Of a stretch of DNA of 64,000 nt, positions 30,546 through 41,119 are shown piece by piece (positions within the stretch are counted from its first letter, which is position 1; the number at the start of each line of letters is the position of its first letter). The position numbers and the translations under genes were made by a program. The DNA comes from Nocardioides szechwanensis (GTDB taxonomy: Bacteria > Actinomycetota > Actinomycetes > Propionibacteriales > Nocardioidaceae): assembly GCF_900103935.1 (NCBI RefSeq), contig NZ_FNIC01000005.1, forward strand, positions 186,001 to 250,000, in the 5' to 3' direction. The notes below the pieces were generated by a model. It was given only the letters and a program-made list of their open reading frames with translations. It did no database searches and was not told the origin of the DNA.

Positions 30546-31454
30546 ATGTTGTGGAGAGTACGAGCGACGTTGCCCGAACGACCCGGTGCGCTGGCGGCGC
30601 TGGCCGCCGAGTGTGGTGCGGCCGGAGTCAACATCCTCGGGGTGCAGGTCTTCCCGAGCATCGAGGCGGTCACCGACGAGCTGGTGCTCAGCACCCCGGG
30701 CGCGTGGGCCGCCGCCGACATCGCCGAGCTGGTCGGCCGGGCCGGTGGTGAGTCGGTGATCGCGGCGCCCTGCACCCAGGCCGCGCTCACCGACCAGCCG
30801 ACGCGCTACGTGCAGGCGGCTCGGGCCATCCTGGACCGGCCGGCCTCCTTCCCCGAGGTCGTCGCGGCGCTGTTCGACGCGGACGCCGACCCGGGAGCGA
30901 CCGGGTCCCACCTCGACGTGATGGACATGACGGTCGGCGACGTACAGGTGCAGATCCGCCGCAGTGCGCCCTTCACCGCCACTGAGTACGCCCGTGGGTC
31001 GGCCATGGCCGACCTGGTCACCGACGTGCTCGGCCGCGAGCAGCACCACCCGGCGCTCGCGCTCTCGGACAACCGGCGCATGGGCAGCGGCAGCTCCCCC
31101 GACTTCCACGTGGAGGGGACCAGCGTGGTCGCCACCATCGACGGTACGACGGTCGGCGTGGCCTCGGTGCGCCCCGCCGCGGGTGACGAGACCGACGTAC
31201 GACCGGTGGAGCTGGAGGTCGACCCCGCCTGGCAGCGCCGCGGGATCGGGACCCGCCTGCTCAGTGACGCGGCACGGCTGGCCACGGGTCTCGGCGCCGA
31301 CGCGATCGTGCTGACGACCCGGTCGGACAACCAGGCCGTGATGCCGATGATGATGGCTGCGGGCATGCGCGGCCGGATCCGGATGGCCGGCGACGTGCTG
31401 ACCGTGCGGATCGGCGTACGCGACCTGAAGCCGCTCGCACTCAGCCAGTCGTAG
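30546..31454 (+). CDS. ACT-domain and GNAT acetyltransferase protein
   Basis: 302 residues. Residues about 1-75 form an ACT regulatory domain (LWRVRATLPERPGALAALAAECGAAGVNILGVQVF), which usually binds an amino acid. The C-terminal half (about 165-302) is a GNAT acetyltransferase with PVELEVDPAWQRRGIGTRLL as the acetyl-CoA-binding motif. The middle segment (VQIRRSAPFTATEYARG) is unassigned. The combination suggests amino-acid-regulated protein acetylation, as known for other ACT/amino-acid-binding GNATs in actinobacteria, but the substrate is inferred at best. Followed after 42 bp by guaB. Confidence 0.82.
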   Translation: MLWRVRATLPERPGALAALAAECGAAGVNILGVQVFPSIEAVTDELVLSTPGAWAAADIAELVGRAGGESVIAAPCTQAALTDQPTRYVQAARAILDRPASFPEVVAALFDADADPGATGSHLDVMDMTVGDVQVQIRRSAPFTATEYARGSAMADLVTDVLGREQHHPALALSDNRRMGSGSSPDFHVEGTSVVATIDGTTVGVASVRPAAGDETDVRPVELEVDPAWQRRGIGTRLLSDAARLATGLGADAIVLTTRSDNQAVMPMMMAAGMRGRIRMAGDVLTVRIGVRDLKPLALSQS

Positions 31455-31487
31455 GCGGCCCGGGACCGCTTTCGGTGAGGCCACTAG

Positions 31488-32999
<1,512 letters not shown>

Positions 33000-33009
33000 G
33001 CCGCGGCGG

Positions 33010-35046
33010 TCAGTACCACCCGACCTGGTTGATGACCACGCGTGCCCGGTGGTCGAGGCGGGCGGTGAGCTTGCGCGCGGCATTGAGCCCGATGACGACG
33101 TGGTAGGTGGCGGTGCGCCCGGCCTGCGCGCCCAAGGAGGCCCGCGGGCTGGTGCCACCGGAGAGCATGAGCCGGACGTTGCGGGTGGCCCTGGAGATCG
33201 TGACCTGGAGCAGCACCCGGTCGGCGCCGGCCGGCACGACCACCGGCGCCGTGCGTTGGCCGGACCACGTCGCCCGCAGGACCCGCCGGGCCGACGGGAC
33301 CAGGCAGCCGGGGTCGCGCGCCCCGATCGCGACCAGGTGCAGCGTCGTCGCCGCCTGGCGCGGTAGCCAGCCCGGCGTCGCGGAGCACGCGAAGCGCCCC
33401 GTCAGCTGACCGGCGCTGAGGGCCAGCAGGGCCTTCCCCTCGGGGAAGCGTGTGGTGCCTGCGGTCTCGAGCCGGCCGGCCAGGTGCGCGGTGCCGGTGA
33501 CGAACAGCCGGCTGGTGGCCGTGGCGTTGAGGGCGGTGGGGACCCTCGCCACAAGGGTGCCGCCGGCGTTGGCGGTGTAGTCGCCGTCGACGACGAAGAC
33601 GCCCACCGGGGTGACCTTCAGGGCGCCGGCCGGGAGGTCGCCGGTGATCTGGCCGGCGCCGAGGAACGTCGCGCCGGTGGTGAACGTGGTGCCGGCGAGG
33701 TCCCACTCCGACTTACCGACGTGGGTGATCGCGCCGTTGCCGCCCAGCTCGACCCACTTGAGGACCGCGGGATCCCCGGTGCTCGCACCGATCGCCAGCT
33801 TCCCGCCCGACTGGACCGTCACCCGGCCCGGCTCGGTGCAGCAGCCGTCGGCGGTCAACGTGGCTCCGGCGCGCAGGCGCACGGTGCCGTCGTCGGGGAT
33901 CACGAGCCGGGTCCCGCCGTGGACCGACAGCGTCGAGCCGGTGACCACGTCGAAGTCGCCGCGGGGTACGACGTACCCGTGCTGGCCGGGCACGTCGGGG
34001 TCCCACTTCACCAGGCGGGTCGTCGTACCGGCCACCGTCGTCATGTAGACGTCGGGGGCGACGGTCAGCTGGGCGTGGATGCGCGGCCCGGCGAGCCGCA
34101 GCACGCCGACACCGCTGATGGCGCCGACGCCGGACAGCACCGCCTGGTCGCCGAGCTCCAACGTGGTGCCGTCGGCCAGGGTGAGGTCGTCGAGCAGCTT
34201 GACCGTGCCGTCGGGCTCCTCGGCGTGGGCCTCGTCGAACGCGTCGCCCGAGGTCTCGGGCACGACCACGGTCCCGCCGCCGAGCAGGGTCGCTCCGTCG
34301 TCGACCCGGACCGGTCCGCCCGTGAGCTCGACGGTGCCATCGTCGGGGACCTGGACGGTGCCGCGCAGGTCGAGCCCGACGTTCTCGAGCTTGGTGGTGC
34401 CGGTGTCGACCTCGATGCCTCCGTCGACCACGATCGTCGACGTCGGCCCGACGCAGCACCGGTTGGCGCGGATCCAGGTGCGGTCGCCCATCGCCACCCG
34501 GCCGGTGGTGCTGACCACCAGGTTGGCGTCGAACATCAGGTCCAGCAGCGGATGGGCGCCACCGAGCGGGTCGTCCGCGAACGCGAGCGCGCCGTCGATC
34601 TTGAACGTCTGCCCGGTCTCGCTGCCGAAGTGCATGGGGTCGGAGCTGGGGGAGATCACGCCCACCCCGAGCTGGGCGAGCTCGAGGTCCACCCCGATGT
34701 CGCCGCCGCTCCACGCGAACGGGCCGGCGACGGTCACGGTGCCCGGCCCGGTGATCGAGACCGCCTCGTCAGGGTCGCCGCTGACAGTCAGCGCGCTGAG
34801 GATGATGTCGGGTACGTCGGTGATCGTGGCCCTCGGCCCGGGGGACAGCGAGACCCCGTCGCCGGCCTGCGGGACCCCCTCGGGGTTCCAGTTCAGGTTG
34901 TTTCCCCACACCGTGGACTGGGCGCCTGTCCAGGTGTAGATCGTGGGCCCCGCCGCGGCGGCCGGTGGCCCGGCCGAGACGACGGCGAGCAGGGGAAGGA
35001 CGAGCAGGAGGCCAGCGGCGGGGGGAGGTCGCTTCACGAATCTCAT
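33010..35046 (-). CDS. Large secreted surface protein, probable beta-helix fold
   Basis: 678 residues with a clear signal peptide ([27 protein letters not shown], cleavage near residue 32). The mature protein starts [17 protein letters not shown] and is built of short G/T/V-rich strands ([48 protein letters not shown]), the texture of right-handed beta-helix or autotransporter-like passenger repeats. Two CC pairs occur in near-repeats (RCCVGP, GCCTEPG). The last 120 residues look like a separate beta-sandwich. No sorting motif or anchor is visible. It lies, inverted, between guaB and guaB3. Function unknown. Confidence 0.82.
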   Translation of the reverse strand: MRFVKRPPPAAGLLLVLPLLAVVSAGPPAAAAGPTIYTWTGAQSTVWGNNLNWNPEGVPQAGDGVSLSPGPRATITDVPDIILSALTVSGDPDEAVSITGPGTVTVAGPFAWSGGDIGVDLELAQLGVGVISPSSDPMHFGSETGQTFKIDGALAFADDPLGGAHPLLDLMFDANLVVSTTGRVAMGDRTWIRANRCCVGPTSTIVVDGGIEVDTGTTKLENVGLDLRGTVQVPDDGTVELTGGPVRVDDGATLLGGGTVVVPETSGDAFDEAHAEEPDGTVKLLDDLTLADGTTLELGDQAVLSGVGAISGVGVLRLAGPRIHAQLTVAPDVYMTTVAGTTTRLVKWDPDVPGQHGYVVPRGDFDVVTGSTLSVHGGTRLVIPDDGTVRLRAGATLTADGCCTEPGRVTVQSGGKLAIGASTGDPAVLKWVELGGNGAITHVGKSEWDLAGTTFTTGATFLGAGQITGDLPAGALKVTPVGVFVVDGDYTANAGGTLVARVPTALNATATSRLFVTGTAHLAGRLETAGTTRFPEGKALLALSAGQLTGRFACSATPGWLPRQAATTLHLVAIGARDPGCLVPSARRVLRATWSGQRTAPVVVPAGADRVLLQVTISRATRNVRLMLSGGTSPRASLGAQAGRTATYHVVIGLNAARKLTARLDHRARVVINQVGWY

Positions 35047-35126
35047 CGTGGCCCTCGCGCGTGCCGGAGGGAAGAGGCGATCGCGACGGCTGGGTCGGCA
35101 GGTGGGGTCGGCGATAAGGTCGCCGC

Positions 35127-36233
35127 GTGACCGAGATCCAGATCGGGCAGGCCAAGCGCGCCCGCCGCGCCTACTCCTTCGACGACATCGCGATCGTCCC
35201 GTCGCGCCGCACCCGCGACCCCGAAGAGGTCAGCATCGACTGGCAGATCGACGCCTACCGCTTCGCGCTGCCGGTGCTCGCGGCGCCCATGGACTCGGTG
35301 ATGTCGCCCGAGACCGCCATCGCCCTCGGCCGGTTCGGCGGGCTCGGCGTGCTCAACCTCGAAGGTCTCTGGACCCGCTACGACGACCCCACCTCGCTGC
35401 TCGAGGAGGTCTCCGGGCTGCACGGCCTGGACGCCACCGAGCGGATGCAGGAGATCTACACCGAGCCGGTCAAGGCCGAGCTGATCACCGAGCGTCTGCG
35501 CGAGGTCCGCGACGCCGGCGTCACCGTGGCCGGTTCGCTCTCGCCCCAGCGCACCAAGGAGTTCGCCAAGGTCGTCGTCGACGCCGGGGTCGACATGTTC
35601 GTCATCCGGGGTACGACGGTCAGTGCCGAGCACGTCTCGTCGCAGGCGGAGCCGCTCAACCTCAAGGAGTTCATCTACGAGCTCGACGTGCCCGTGATCG
35701 TGGGCGGCTGCGCCACCCACCAGGCCGCGCTCCACCTCATGCGCACCGGTGCCGCCGGCGTGCTGGTTGGCTTCGGTGGCGGCGCCGCCCACACGACCCG
35801 CACCGTGCTCGGTGTCGCCGTACCCATGGCCAGCGCCGTCGCCGACGTCGCGGCCGCGCGCCGCGACTACCTCGACGAGTCGGGCGGGCGCTACGTCCAC
35901 GTCATCGCCGACGGCTCGATCGGCAAGTCCGGCGACATCGCCAAGGCGATCGCCTGCGGTGCCGACGCGGTCATGGTCGGGTCGCCGCTGGCTCGCGCCA
36001 CCGACGCTCCCGGACGGGGCTTCCACTGGGGCGCCGAGGCCCACCACGCCGACCTGCCGCGCGGCGAGCGGGTGGAGTTCGACCGGGTCGGCACCCTCGA
36101 GGAGATCCTGTTCGGTCCCTCCCGCGTCGCCGACGGCACCATGAACCTGATCGGTGCCCTCAAGCGGTCCATGGCCACGACGGGCTACACCGACCTCAAG
36201 GAGTTCCAGCGCGTCGAGGTCGTCGTCGAGTAG
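35127..36233 (+). CDS. guaB3: GuaB3 family IMP dehydrogenase-like protein
   Basis: 368-residue TIM-barrel protein of the IMPDH/GMP reductase family without CBS domains. [29 protein letters not shown] matches the barrel start. The loop that holds the catalytic Cys in IMPDH (GPGSICTTR) reads [11 protein letters not shown] here, so the cysteine is missing; [27 protein letters not shown] is the conserved phosphate-binding end. The true reaction of GuaB3 is less settled than that of GuaB. GTG at 35127; the last base overlaps the RNase H start. Confidence 0.92.
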   Translation: MTEIQIGQAKRARRAYSFDDIAIVPSRRTRDPEEVSIDWQIDAYRFALPVLAAPMDSVMSPETAIALGRFGGLGVLNLEGLWTRYDDPTSLLEEVSGLHGLDATERMQEIYTEPVKAELITERLREVRDAGVTVAGSLSPQRTKEFAKVVVDAGVDMFVIRGTTVSAEHVSSQAEPLNLKEFIYELDVPVIVGGCATHQAALHLMRTGAAGVLVGFGGGAAHTTRTVLGVAVPMASAVADVAAARRDYLDESGGRYVHVIADGSIGKSGDIAKAIACGADAVMVGSPLARATDAPGRGFHWGAEAHHADLPRGERVEFDRVGTLEEILFGPSRVADGTMNLIGALKRSMATTGYTDLKEFQRVEVVVE

Positions 36234-36697
36234 TGAGCACCACACTCCCCGTCGTCATCCACACCGACGGCGCCTGCATCCCCAACCCCGGTCCCGGTGG
36301 CTGGGGCGCGCTGCTCCAGCAGGGCAGCCACGAGCTCGAGCTGTGCGGCGGCGAGGCCGGCGAGACGACCAACAACCGGATGGAGCTGATGGCGCCGATC
36401 CGGGCGCTCGACGCTCTCAAGCGGCGCTCGGTGGTCCACATCCACACCGACAGCACCTACGTGCGCAACGGCATCACCAAGTGGGTGCTCAGCTGGTCGG
36501 GCAACGGCTGGCGCACGTCGGCCAAGCAGCCGGTCAAGAACGTCGACCTGTGGCAGGAGCTCGTGGCCGCGTGCGAGCGCCACGACGTGGAGTGGCACTG
36601 GATCAAGGGCCACGCCGGCCACGAGGGCAACGAGCGGGCCGACCGGCTGGCCGCGCGCGGGCTCACCGAGGCCGTCGACGCCGCGCGCGGGGCCTGA
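36233..36697 (+). CDS. rnhA: Ribonuclease HI
   Basis: Degrades RNA in RNA-DNA hybrids. 154 residues with all four acidic active-site positions: [16 protein letters not shown] (Asp11), [12 protein letters not shown] (Glu), HTDSTYV (Asp) and GNERADRLA (Asp), plus the basic handle-like [16 protein letters not shown] typical of the E. coli-type enzyme. The GTG at 36233 overlaps the guaB3 TAG by one base; the frame is open far upstream but is antisense to the secreted-protein gene. Confidence 0.94.
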   Translation: MSTTLPVVIHTDGACIPNPGPGGWGALLQQGSHELELCGGEAGETTNNRMELMAPIRALDALKRRSVVHIHTDSTYVRNGITKWVLSWSGNGWRTSAKQPVKNVDLWQELVAACERHDVEWHWIKGHAGHEGNERADRLAARGLTEAVDAARGA

Positions 36698-37933
36698 CTA
36701 CCGCTCGAGCAGCCCCGGCGTACGCCCGAGGCCGCGCACGGCCTCGCGGATCTCGCGCCGCGCCTCGCGCAGCCGCGCCAGGTCGCCGCGGCCGGCCGCG
36801 AGGGCGGAGACGACGCGCTGGATCCGGATCGGCCGGCCCGGGCTCCAGTGGTTCCAGTACGTCGGGACGTAGGCGGCCCGGCTCACCTCGAAGCCGCCGT
36901 CGGGTTGCTCGGTGAAGGTGAAGCGCACGGTGATGCCCTCGTAGGTGCGCGGTCGTTCGACCTCCTGCTGGGCGACCATGTTGCCCATCCCGTAGACGAC
37001 CCACGTGCCGTTGACCTTGGTGATCGGCTGGACGACGTGGGCGTGCTCACCGAGCACCAGGTCGACGTCGGGGGAGGCGGTGAGCTGCTCCACCAGGGCC
37101 ACCTGGTCGGCGTTGGGCAGGTGGTCGTACTCGTTGCCGCCGTGCAGGTGCACCACCACGACGTCGGCGCCGGCCCGGCGCGCCCGCGCGGCCTGGCGCA
37201 GCAGGTTGTCGGCGTCCCCCATCGACACCGACCACGGGCGCCCTTCGGGCAGCGGGAAGCCGTTGAGGCCGTAGGTCCCGGCCACGATGCCGATCCGGAC
37301 GCCCTGGTCGGTCGTCATGACCACGGGACGACGACGCTCCGCCGGGCTGCGGGAGGTGCCCACGTGGCGTACGCCGTTGTCCTCCAGCAGGTCCGCGGTG
37401 CGGACCAACCCGTCCCACCCCTGGTCGACGGTGTGGTTGGACGCGGTGACGCAGGCGTCGAACCCGGTGTCCGCGATCCACGGCGCGATCGCGGGCGGGG
37501 CCGCGAAGACCGGGTAGCTCTGGAACGGCTGGCCGGGCGCCGCGAACGGCACCTCCTCGTGGCAGATGGCGAGGTCCGCCTCGCGCACGAGCGGCGCCAG
37601 CGCCGCGAACATCGGGGCGAAGTCGAAGCGCTTGCCCCGGCCGGTGCGGGCGTGGTCTTCCTGGGCGCTGAGCCACACCGTGTCGTGCCAGAGCAGGTCG
37701 CCGCCCATCACGACGGTGGCGGTCCGGGCCCGCGGCGGTGTCGACGGCGGCTCAGGTGCCTGGGGTGCCTGGGGTGTGGGCGGGGGTGTCGGGGTGCTGG
37801 TCGCCGCCACCGGGCGGGCCCGGGCCTGTGGTAGCGCCAGACCCTCGGACCCGACGGGCGACCCGGCCAGCGCCACCAGGGCGCACGTGAGCACTGCTGC
37901 CCCGGCCAGGCCGCCCCCCCGTCGACGCCTCAC
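36698..37933 (-). CDS. CapA-family metallophosphatase-like exported protein
   Basis: 411 residues. N-terminal signal/anchor (LAGAAVLTCALVALAGSPVG) and a Pro/Thr-rich linker to about residue 75, then the CapA/PgsA fold of the calcineurin-like superfamily: MGGDLLWHDTVW, ICHEEVPFA, TASNHTVDQGWDGLV, VVVHLHGGNEYDHLP and LVLGEHAHVVQPI. CapA proteins take part in poly-gamma-glutamate or surface-polymer export; here no other capsule genes are adjacent, so the role is inferred only from family. Starts GTG at 37933; convergent end abuts rnhA with no gap. Confidence 0.88.
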   Translation of the reverse strand: MRRRRGGGLAGAAVLTCALVALAGSPVGSEGLALPQARARPVAATSTPTPPPTPQAPQAPEPPSTPPRARTATVVMGGDLLWHDTVWLSAQEDHARTGRGKRFDFAPMFAALAPLVREADLAICHEEVPFAAPGQPFQSYPVFAAPPAIAPWIADTGFDACVTASNHTVDQGWDGLVRTADLLEDNGVRHVGTSRSPAERRRPVVMTTDQGVRIGIVAGTYGLNGFPLPEGRPWSVSMGDADNLLRQAARARRAGADVVVVHLHGGNEYDHLPNADQVALVEQLTASPDVDLVLGEHAHVVQPITKVNGTWVVYGMGNMVAQQEVERPRTYEGITVRFTFTEQPDGGFEVSRAAYVPTYWNHWSPGRPIRIQRVVSALAAGRGDLARLREARREIREAVRGLGRTPGLLER

Positions 37934-38029
37934 GTGTAGGGAGACGCACAGGGGGGTCGGAAGGTTGCGTCGGGAGCCCGGTTCTCCACTGACACACGGA
38001 AGACATCATCGTCTTGCGACAATGGCCGC

Positions 38030-39781
38030 ATGAGTCTCCCCCTCGGCACGCCGTCCGCGCTCAGCCCGGACGCGCGTCAGGAGGCGCTCACCGCCCTCAG
38101 CGGGGTCGCCGGGGAGACCGAGCTCGACGTGCTCGTCGTCGGCGGGGGAGTGGTCGGCGCGGGCACCGCCCTCGACGCGGTGACCCGGGGCCTCAACACC
38201 GGTCTGGTCGAGCAGCGCGACCTGGCCAGCGGCACCAGCAGCCGCAGCAGCAAGCTCATCCACGGCGGGCTGCGCTACCTCGAGATGCTCGACTTCGGGC
38301 TGGTCCGCGAGGCCCTGCAGGAGCGCGGGCTGCTGCTCACCCGGCTGGCTCCGCACCTCGTCCGTCCGGTGCCGTTCCTCTACCCGCTGACCGGACGCGG
38401 CTGGGAGCGCCCCTACATCGGGTCGGGCCTGATCCTGTACGACGGCATGGCGATGCTCGGCAAGACGGGTCGGACCCTCGGCATGGGTGTCCCGCGGCAC
38501 CGGCACCTGTTCCGGCGCCAGGTCGCCCGGATCGCCCCGGACTTCAAGTCCGACAAGATCGCCGGCGCCATCCAGTACTACGACTGCCAGGTCGACGACG
38601 CCCGTCTGGTGCTGGCGCTGGCCCGCACCGCCGCGGGCCACGGCGCCCACGTCGCGACGCGGGTGAAGGTGACCGGCTTCCTGCGCGAGGCCGAGCGGGT
38701 GGTCGGCGTGCGTGCGGTCGACCTCGAGGACGGCAGCGAGCTCGAGATCCGGGCCCGGGTCGTGGTCAACGCCGCGGGGGTCTGGACCGACGAGATCCAG
38801 GAGATGGTCGGCGGGCGCGGCGCGCTCCACGTCAAGGTCAGCAAGGGCGTGCACATCATGGTGCCGCGTGACCGGATCCGCTCCGAGGCGGGCTTCATCG
38901 TCCGCACCAAGACCTCGGTCCTGTTCGTGATCCCGTGGGGCCGGCACTGGATCATCGGCACCACCGACACCCCGTGGGACCTCGACAAGGCGCACCCCGC
39001 GGCCAGTCGCGCCGACATCGACTACATCCTCGACCACGTCAACGAGATCCTGCGCGAGCCGCTCGACCACGACGACGTGGTGGGGGTCTGGGCCGGCCTG
39101 CGGCCGCTGCTGTCCGGCGAGTCCGAGCCGACCTCCAAGATCTCGCGCGAGCACACCGTGGTGACCCCGGTCCCGGGCCTGGTGATGATCGCCGGCGGCA
39201 AGCTCACGACTTACCGCGTGATGGCGAAGGACGCCATCGACGCCGCCGCCCACTCGCTGCGTACGACGGTCAACCTCACCGTCCGCGACTCCATCACCGA
39301 GCGGGTGCCGCTGGTCGGCGCCGACGGCTACGAGACCCGGGCCAACCAGCGGGTGCTGCTCGCGCGCCGCAGCGGTCTGCACGTGGCGCGCATCGACCAC
39401 CTGCTCGGTCGCCACGGCGGCCTGGTCGACGACCTGCTCGCGCTGGTCGCCGCCGACCGGCTGCTGTCGCTGCCGCTGGAGGGGGCCGAGGACTACCTCG
39501 CCGCCGAGGTGGTCTACGCCGTGACCCACGAGGGCGCCCGCCACCTCGACGACGTCCTCACCCGCCGCACCCGGATCTCGATCGAGACCTTCGACCGCGG
39601 CGTCTCCGCCGCACCCCACGCGGCCCGGCTGATGGCCGCCGAGCTCGGCTGGGACGACGCCCGCACCGCCGACGAGGTCGACCACTACCTGCGCCGGGTC
39701 GAGGCCGAGCGCCAGAGCCAGCTGATGCTCACCGACCAGGAGGCCGACGAGGCCCGGGTCAAGGCCACCGACATCGTCTGA
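38030..39781 (+). CDS. glpD: Aerobic glycerol-3-phosphate dehydrogenase
   Basis: FAD-dependent, membrane-associated oxidation of glycerol-3-phosphate to dihydroxyacetone phosphate, feeding electrons to the quinone pool. 583 residues: FAD-binding VLVVGGGVVGAGTALDAVTRG (about 35-55), TSSRSSKLIHGGLRYLE, PWGRHWIIGTTDTPWD and GGKLTTYRVMAKDA; the C-terminal helical DAO_C domain ends near residue 560. ATG at 38030. Monocistronic; a 100-bp nested palindrome begins 9 bp after the stop. Confidence 0.95.
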   Translation: MSLPLGTPSALSPDARQEALTALSGVAGETELDVLVVGGGVVGAGTALDAVTRGLNTGLVEQRDLASGTSSRSSKLIHGGLRYLEMLDFGLVREALQERGLLLTRLAPHLVRPVPFLYPLTGRGWERPYIGSGLILYDGMAMLGKTGRTLGMGVPRHRHLFRRQVARIAPDFKSDKIAGAIQYYDCQVDDARLVLALARTAAGHGAHVATRVKVTGFLREAERVVGVRAVDLEDGSELEIRARVVVNAAGVWTDEIQEMVGGRGALHVKVSKGVHIMVPRDRIRSEAGFIVRTKTSVLFVIPWGRHWIIGTTDTPWDLDKAHPAASRADIDYILDHVNEILREPLDHDDVVGVWAGLRPLLSGESEPTSKISREHTVVTPVPGLVMIAGGKLTTYRVMAKDAIDAAAHSLRTTVNLTVRDSITERVPLVGADGYETRANQRVLLARRSGLHVARIDHLLGRHGGLVDDLLALVAADRLLSLPLEGAEDYLAAEVVYAVTHEGARHLDDVLTRRTRISIETFDRGVSAAPHAARLMAAELGWDDARTADEVDHYLRRVEAERQSQLMLTDQEADEARVKATDIV

Positions 39782-39789
39782 CCCCACCG

Positions 39790-39889
39790 CGAGTCGGCGC
39801 TTGTGCACGCCCGACATCGCCGAGTCGGCGCAACTGCACGACGTTAGCGCCGACTCGGCGGCTCCACGCCGTGCACAAGCGCCGACTCG
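39790..39889. repeat. 100-bp nested palindrome after glpD
   Basis: Outer arms of 20 bp, CGAGTCGGCGCTTGTGCACG (39790-39809) and its exact complement (39870-39889), enclose a second inverted repeat with 13-bp arms, CGCCGAGTCGGCG (39818-39830) and CGCCGACTCGGCG (39848-39860). The unit is exactly 100 bp and holds four copies of the GAGTCGGCG core. It could fold into a cruciform or long bidirectional terminator. Confidence 0.85.
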
Positions 39890-39907
39890 GCAGACCGGCT
39901 TTGCGCA

Positions 39908-39937
39908 TTGACAACTAGAACACGTTCCACCCATGCT
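39908..39937 (+). promoter_or_regulatory. Promoter with KstR-like operator upstream of the steroid/lipid gene set
   Basis: TTGACA (39908-39913) and CATGCT (39932-39937) form a plausible -35/-10 pair with 18-bp spacing. Between them lies TAGAACACGTTCCA (39916-39929), an exact match to the TetR-family KstR motif TNNAACNNGTTNNA known from mycobacterial and rhodococcal steroid regulons. A repressor there would block RNA polymerase. Regulation by a KstR homologue is inference. Confidence 0.6.
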
Positions 39938-39976
39938 GACGGGTGTCAACTTGAGACCCACGTCACAGGAGAGCTC

Positions 39977-41119
39977 GTGACCCAGGCGCCACCGCCAGCC
40001 GATCTGAAGATGCAACGCTCCAGCCGGGACGCCACCGCGGTGCCGACCCAGCTGGCCGACTGGCTGGCAACGCTGTTGCCTCCGGGGGCCGGACCGAGCG
40101 TGGTGCTGCACTCGGGCATCGACGCCAACGGGATGTCGTCGGAGACGCTCCTGCTCGACGCGACCTGGACCGAGGACGGCCAGGAGAGACGTGGGGAGTA
40201 CGTCGCGCGGGTCGCGCCGGCCCAGGCCGACTTCCCGGTGTTCGCGTCCTACGAGCTCCAGGACCAGTACGACGCCATGCGCATCGTCGCCGAGCGGTCC
40301 GACGTACCGGTGCCGGCCGTGCGGTGGATGGAGCCGACCGGTGACGTGCTCGGCACGCCGTTCTTCCTCATGGACCGCGTCGACGGGGTGATCCCGCAGG
40401 ACGTGCTGCCCTACAACTTCGGCGACAACTGGCTGCACGACGCCAGCCGCGAGGACCAGCGCCGCCTCCAGGACCGCACGGTCGAGGTGCTCGCTGGGCT
40501 GCACGGCATCCCCGACGCCCAGCAGACGTTCGGCTTCCTCGACCCGGCCCACCACGGTCACGCGGGCGCCTCGCTCCTGGAGCGCAACCTCTCGCGGACT
40601 GCCGCGTGGTACGACTTCGCCAAGGCCGACATCGGGCCCAGCCCCATGGTCGAGCGCGCCCTGGCCTGGCTGCGGGCCAACCTGCCCGAGGCCGCCGACG
40701 ACGACGCGGTGCTCTGCTGGGGTGACTCCCGGATCGGCAACACGATCTACCGCGACTTCACGCCGGTCGCGGTCCTTGACTGGGAGATGGCGGCGATCGG
40801 GCCGCGCCAGCTCGACCTGTCGTGGATGGTCTTCGCCCACCAGGTCTTCGAGACGATCACCGGGATGCTCGAGCTGCCCGGCATGCCGCACTTCCTCCGC
40901 GAGGAGGACGTCGTGGCGACCTACGAGCAGCTGACGGGAGAGAACGTCGGCGACCTCACCTGGTACCACGTCTACAACGGGCTCCAGTGGTGCATCGTCT
41001 TCATGCGCACTGGCGCCCGGCAGATCCACTTCGGCGAGATCGAACGACCCGACGACATCGAGTCCCTCTTCCACTGCAAGCCGCTCGTTGAGCGCATCCT
41101 GAAGGAGGCCGGCGCCTGA
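39977..41119 (+). CDS. Phosphotransferase-family (aminoglycoside phosphotransferase-like) protein
   Basis: 380-residue APH-fold kinase-like protein. The ATP-binding lobe ends with FFLMDRVDGVI; the catalytic loop is CWGDSRIGNTIY (the usual HGD is WGD here, common in the lipid-catabolic subgroup) followed by VLDWEMAAIG, the metal-binding DxD equivalent. Related proteins sit in mycobacterial steroid and fatty-acid operons; their substrate is not established. GTG at 39977 follows AGGAGAG. It is preceded by a KstR-like operator, and its stop overlaps the next start (TGATG). Confidence 0.85.
   Translation: MTQAPPPADLKMQRSSRDATAVPTQLADWLATLLPPGAGPSVVLHSGIDANGMSSETLLLDATWTEDGQERRGEYVARVAPAQADFPVFASYELQDQYDAMRIVAERSDVPVPAVRWMEPTGDVLGTPFFLMDRVDGVIPQDVLPYNFGDNWLHDASREDQRRLQDRTVEVLAGLHGIPDAQQTFGFLDPAHHGHAGASLLERNLSRTAAWYDFAKADIGPSPMVERALAWLRANLPEAADDDAVLCWGDSRIGNTIYRDFTPVAVLDWEMAAIGPRQLDLSWMVFAHQVFETITGMLELPGMPHFLREEDVVATYEQLTGENVGDLTWYHVYNGLQWCIVFMRTGARQIHFGEIERPDDIESLFHCKPLVERILKEAGA

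Noticed and set aside
38006..41074. A 1022-codon open frame on the minus strand across glpD and the phosphotransferase
   Set aside because: Antisense to two well-supported genes and lacking any recognisable domain.
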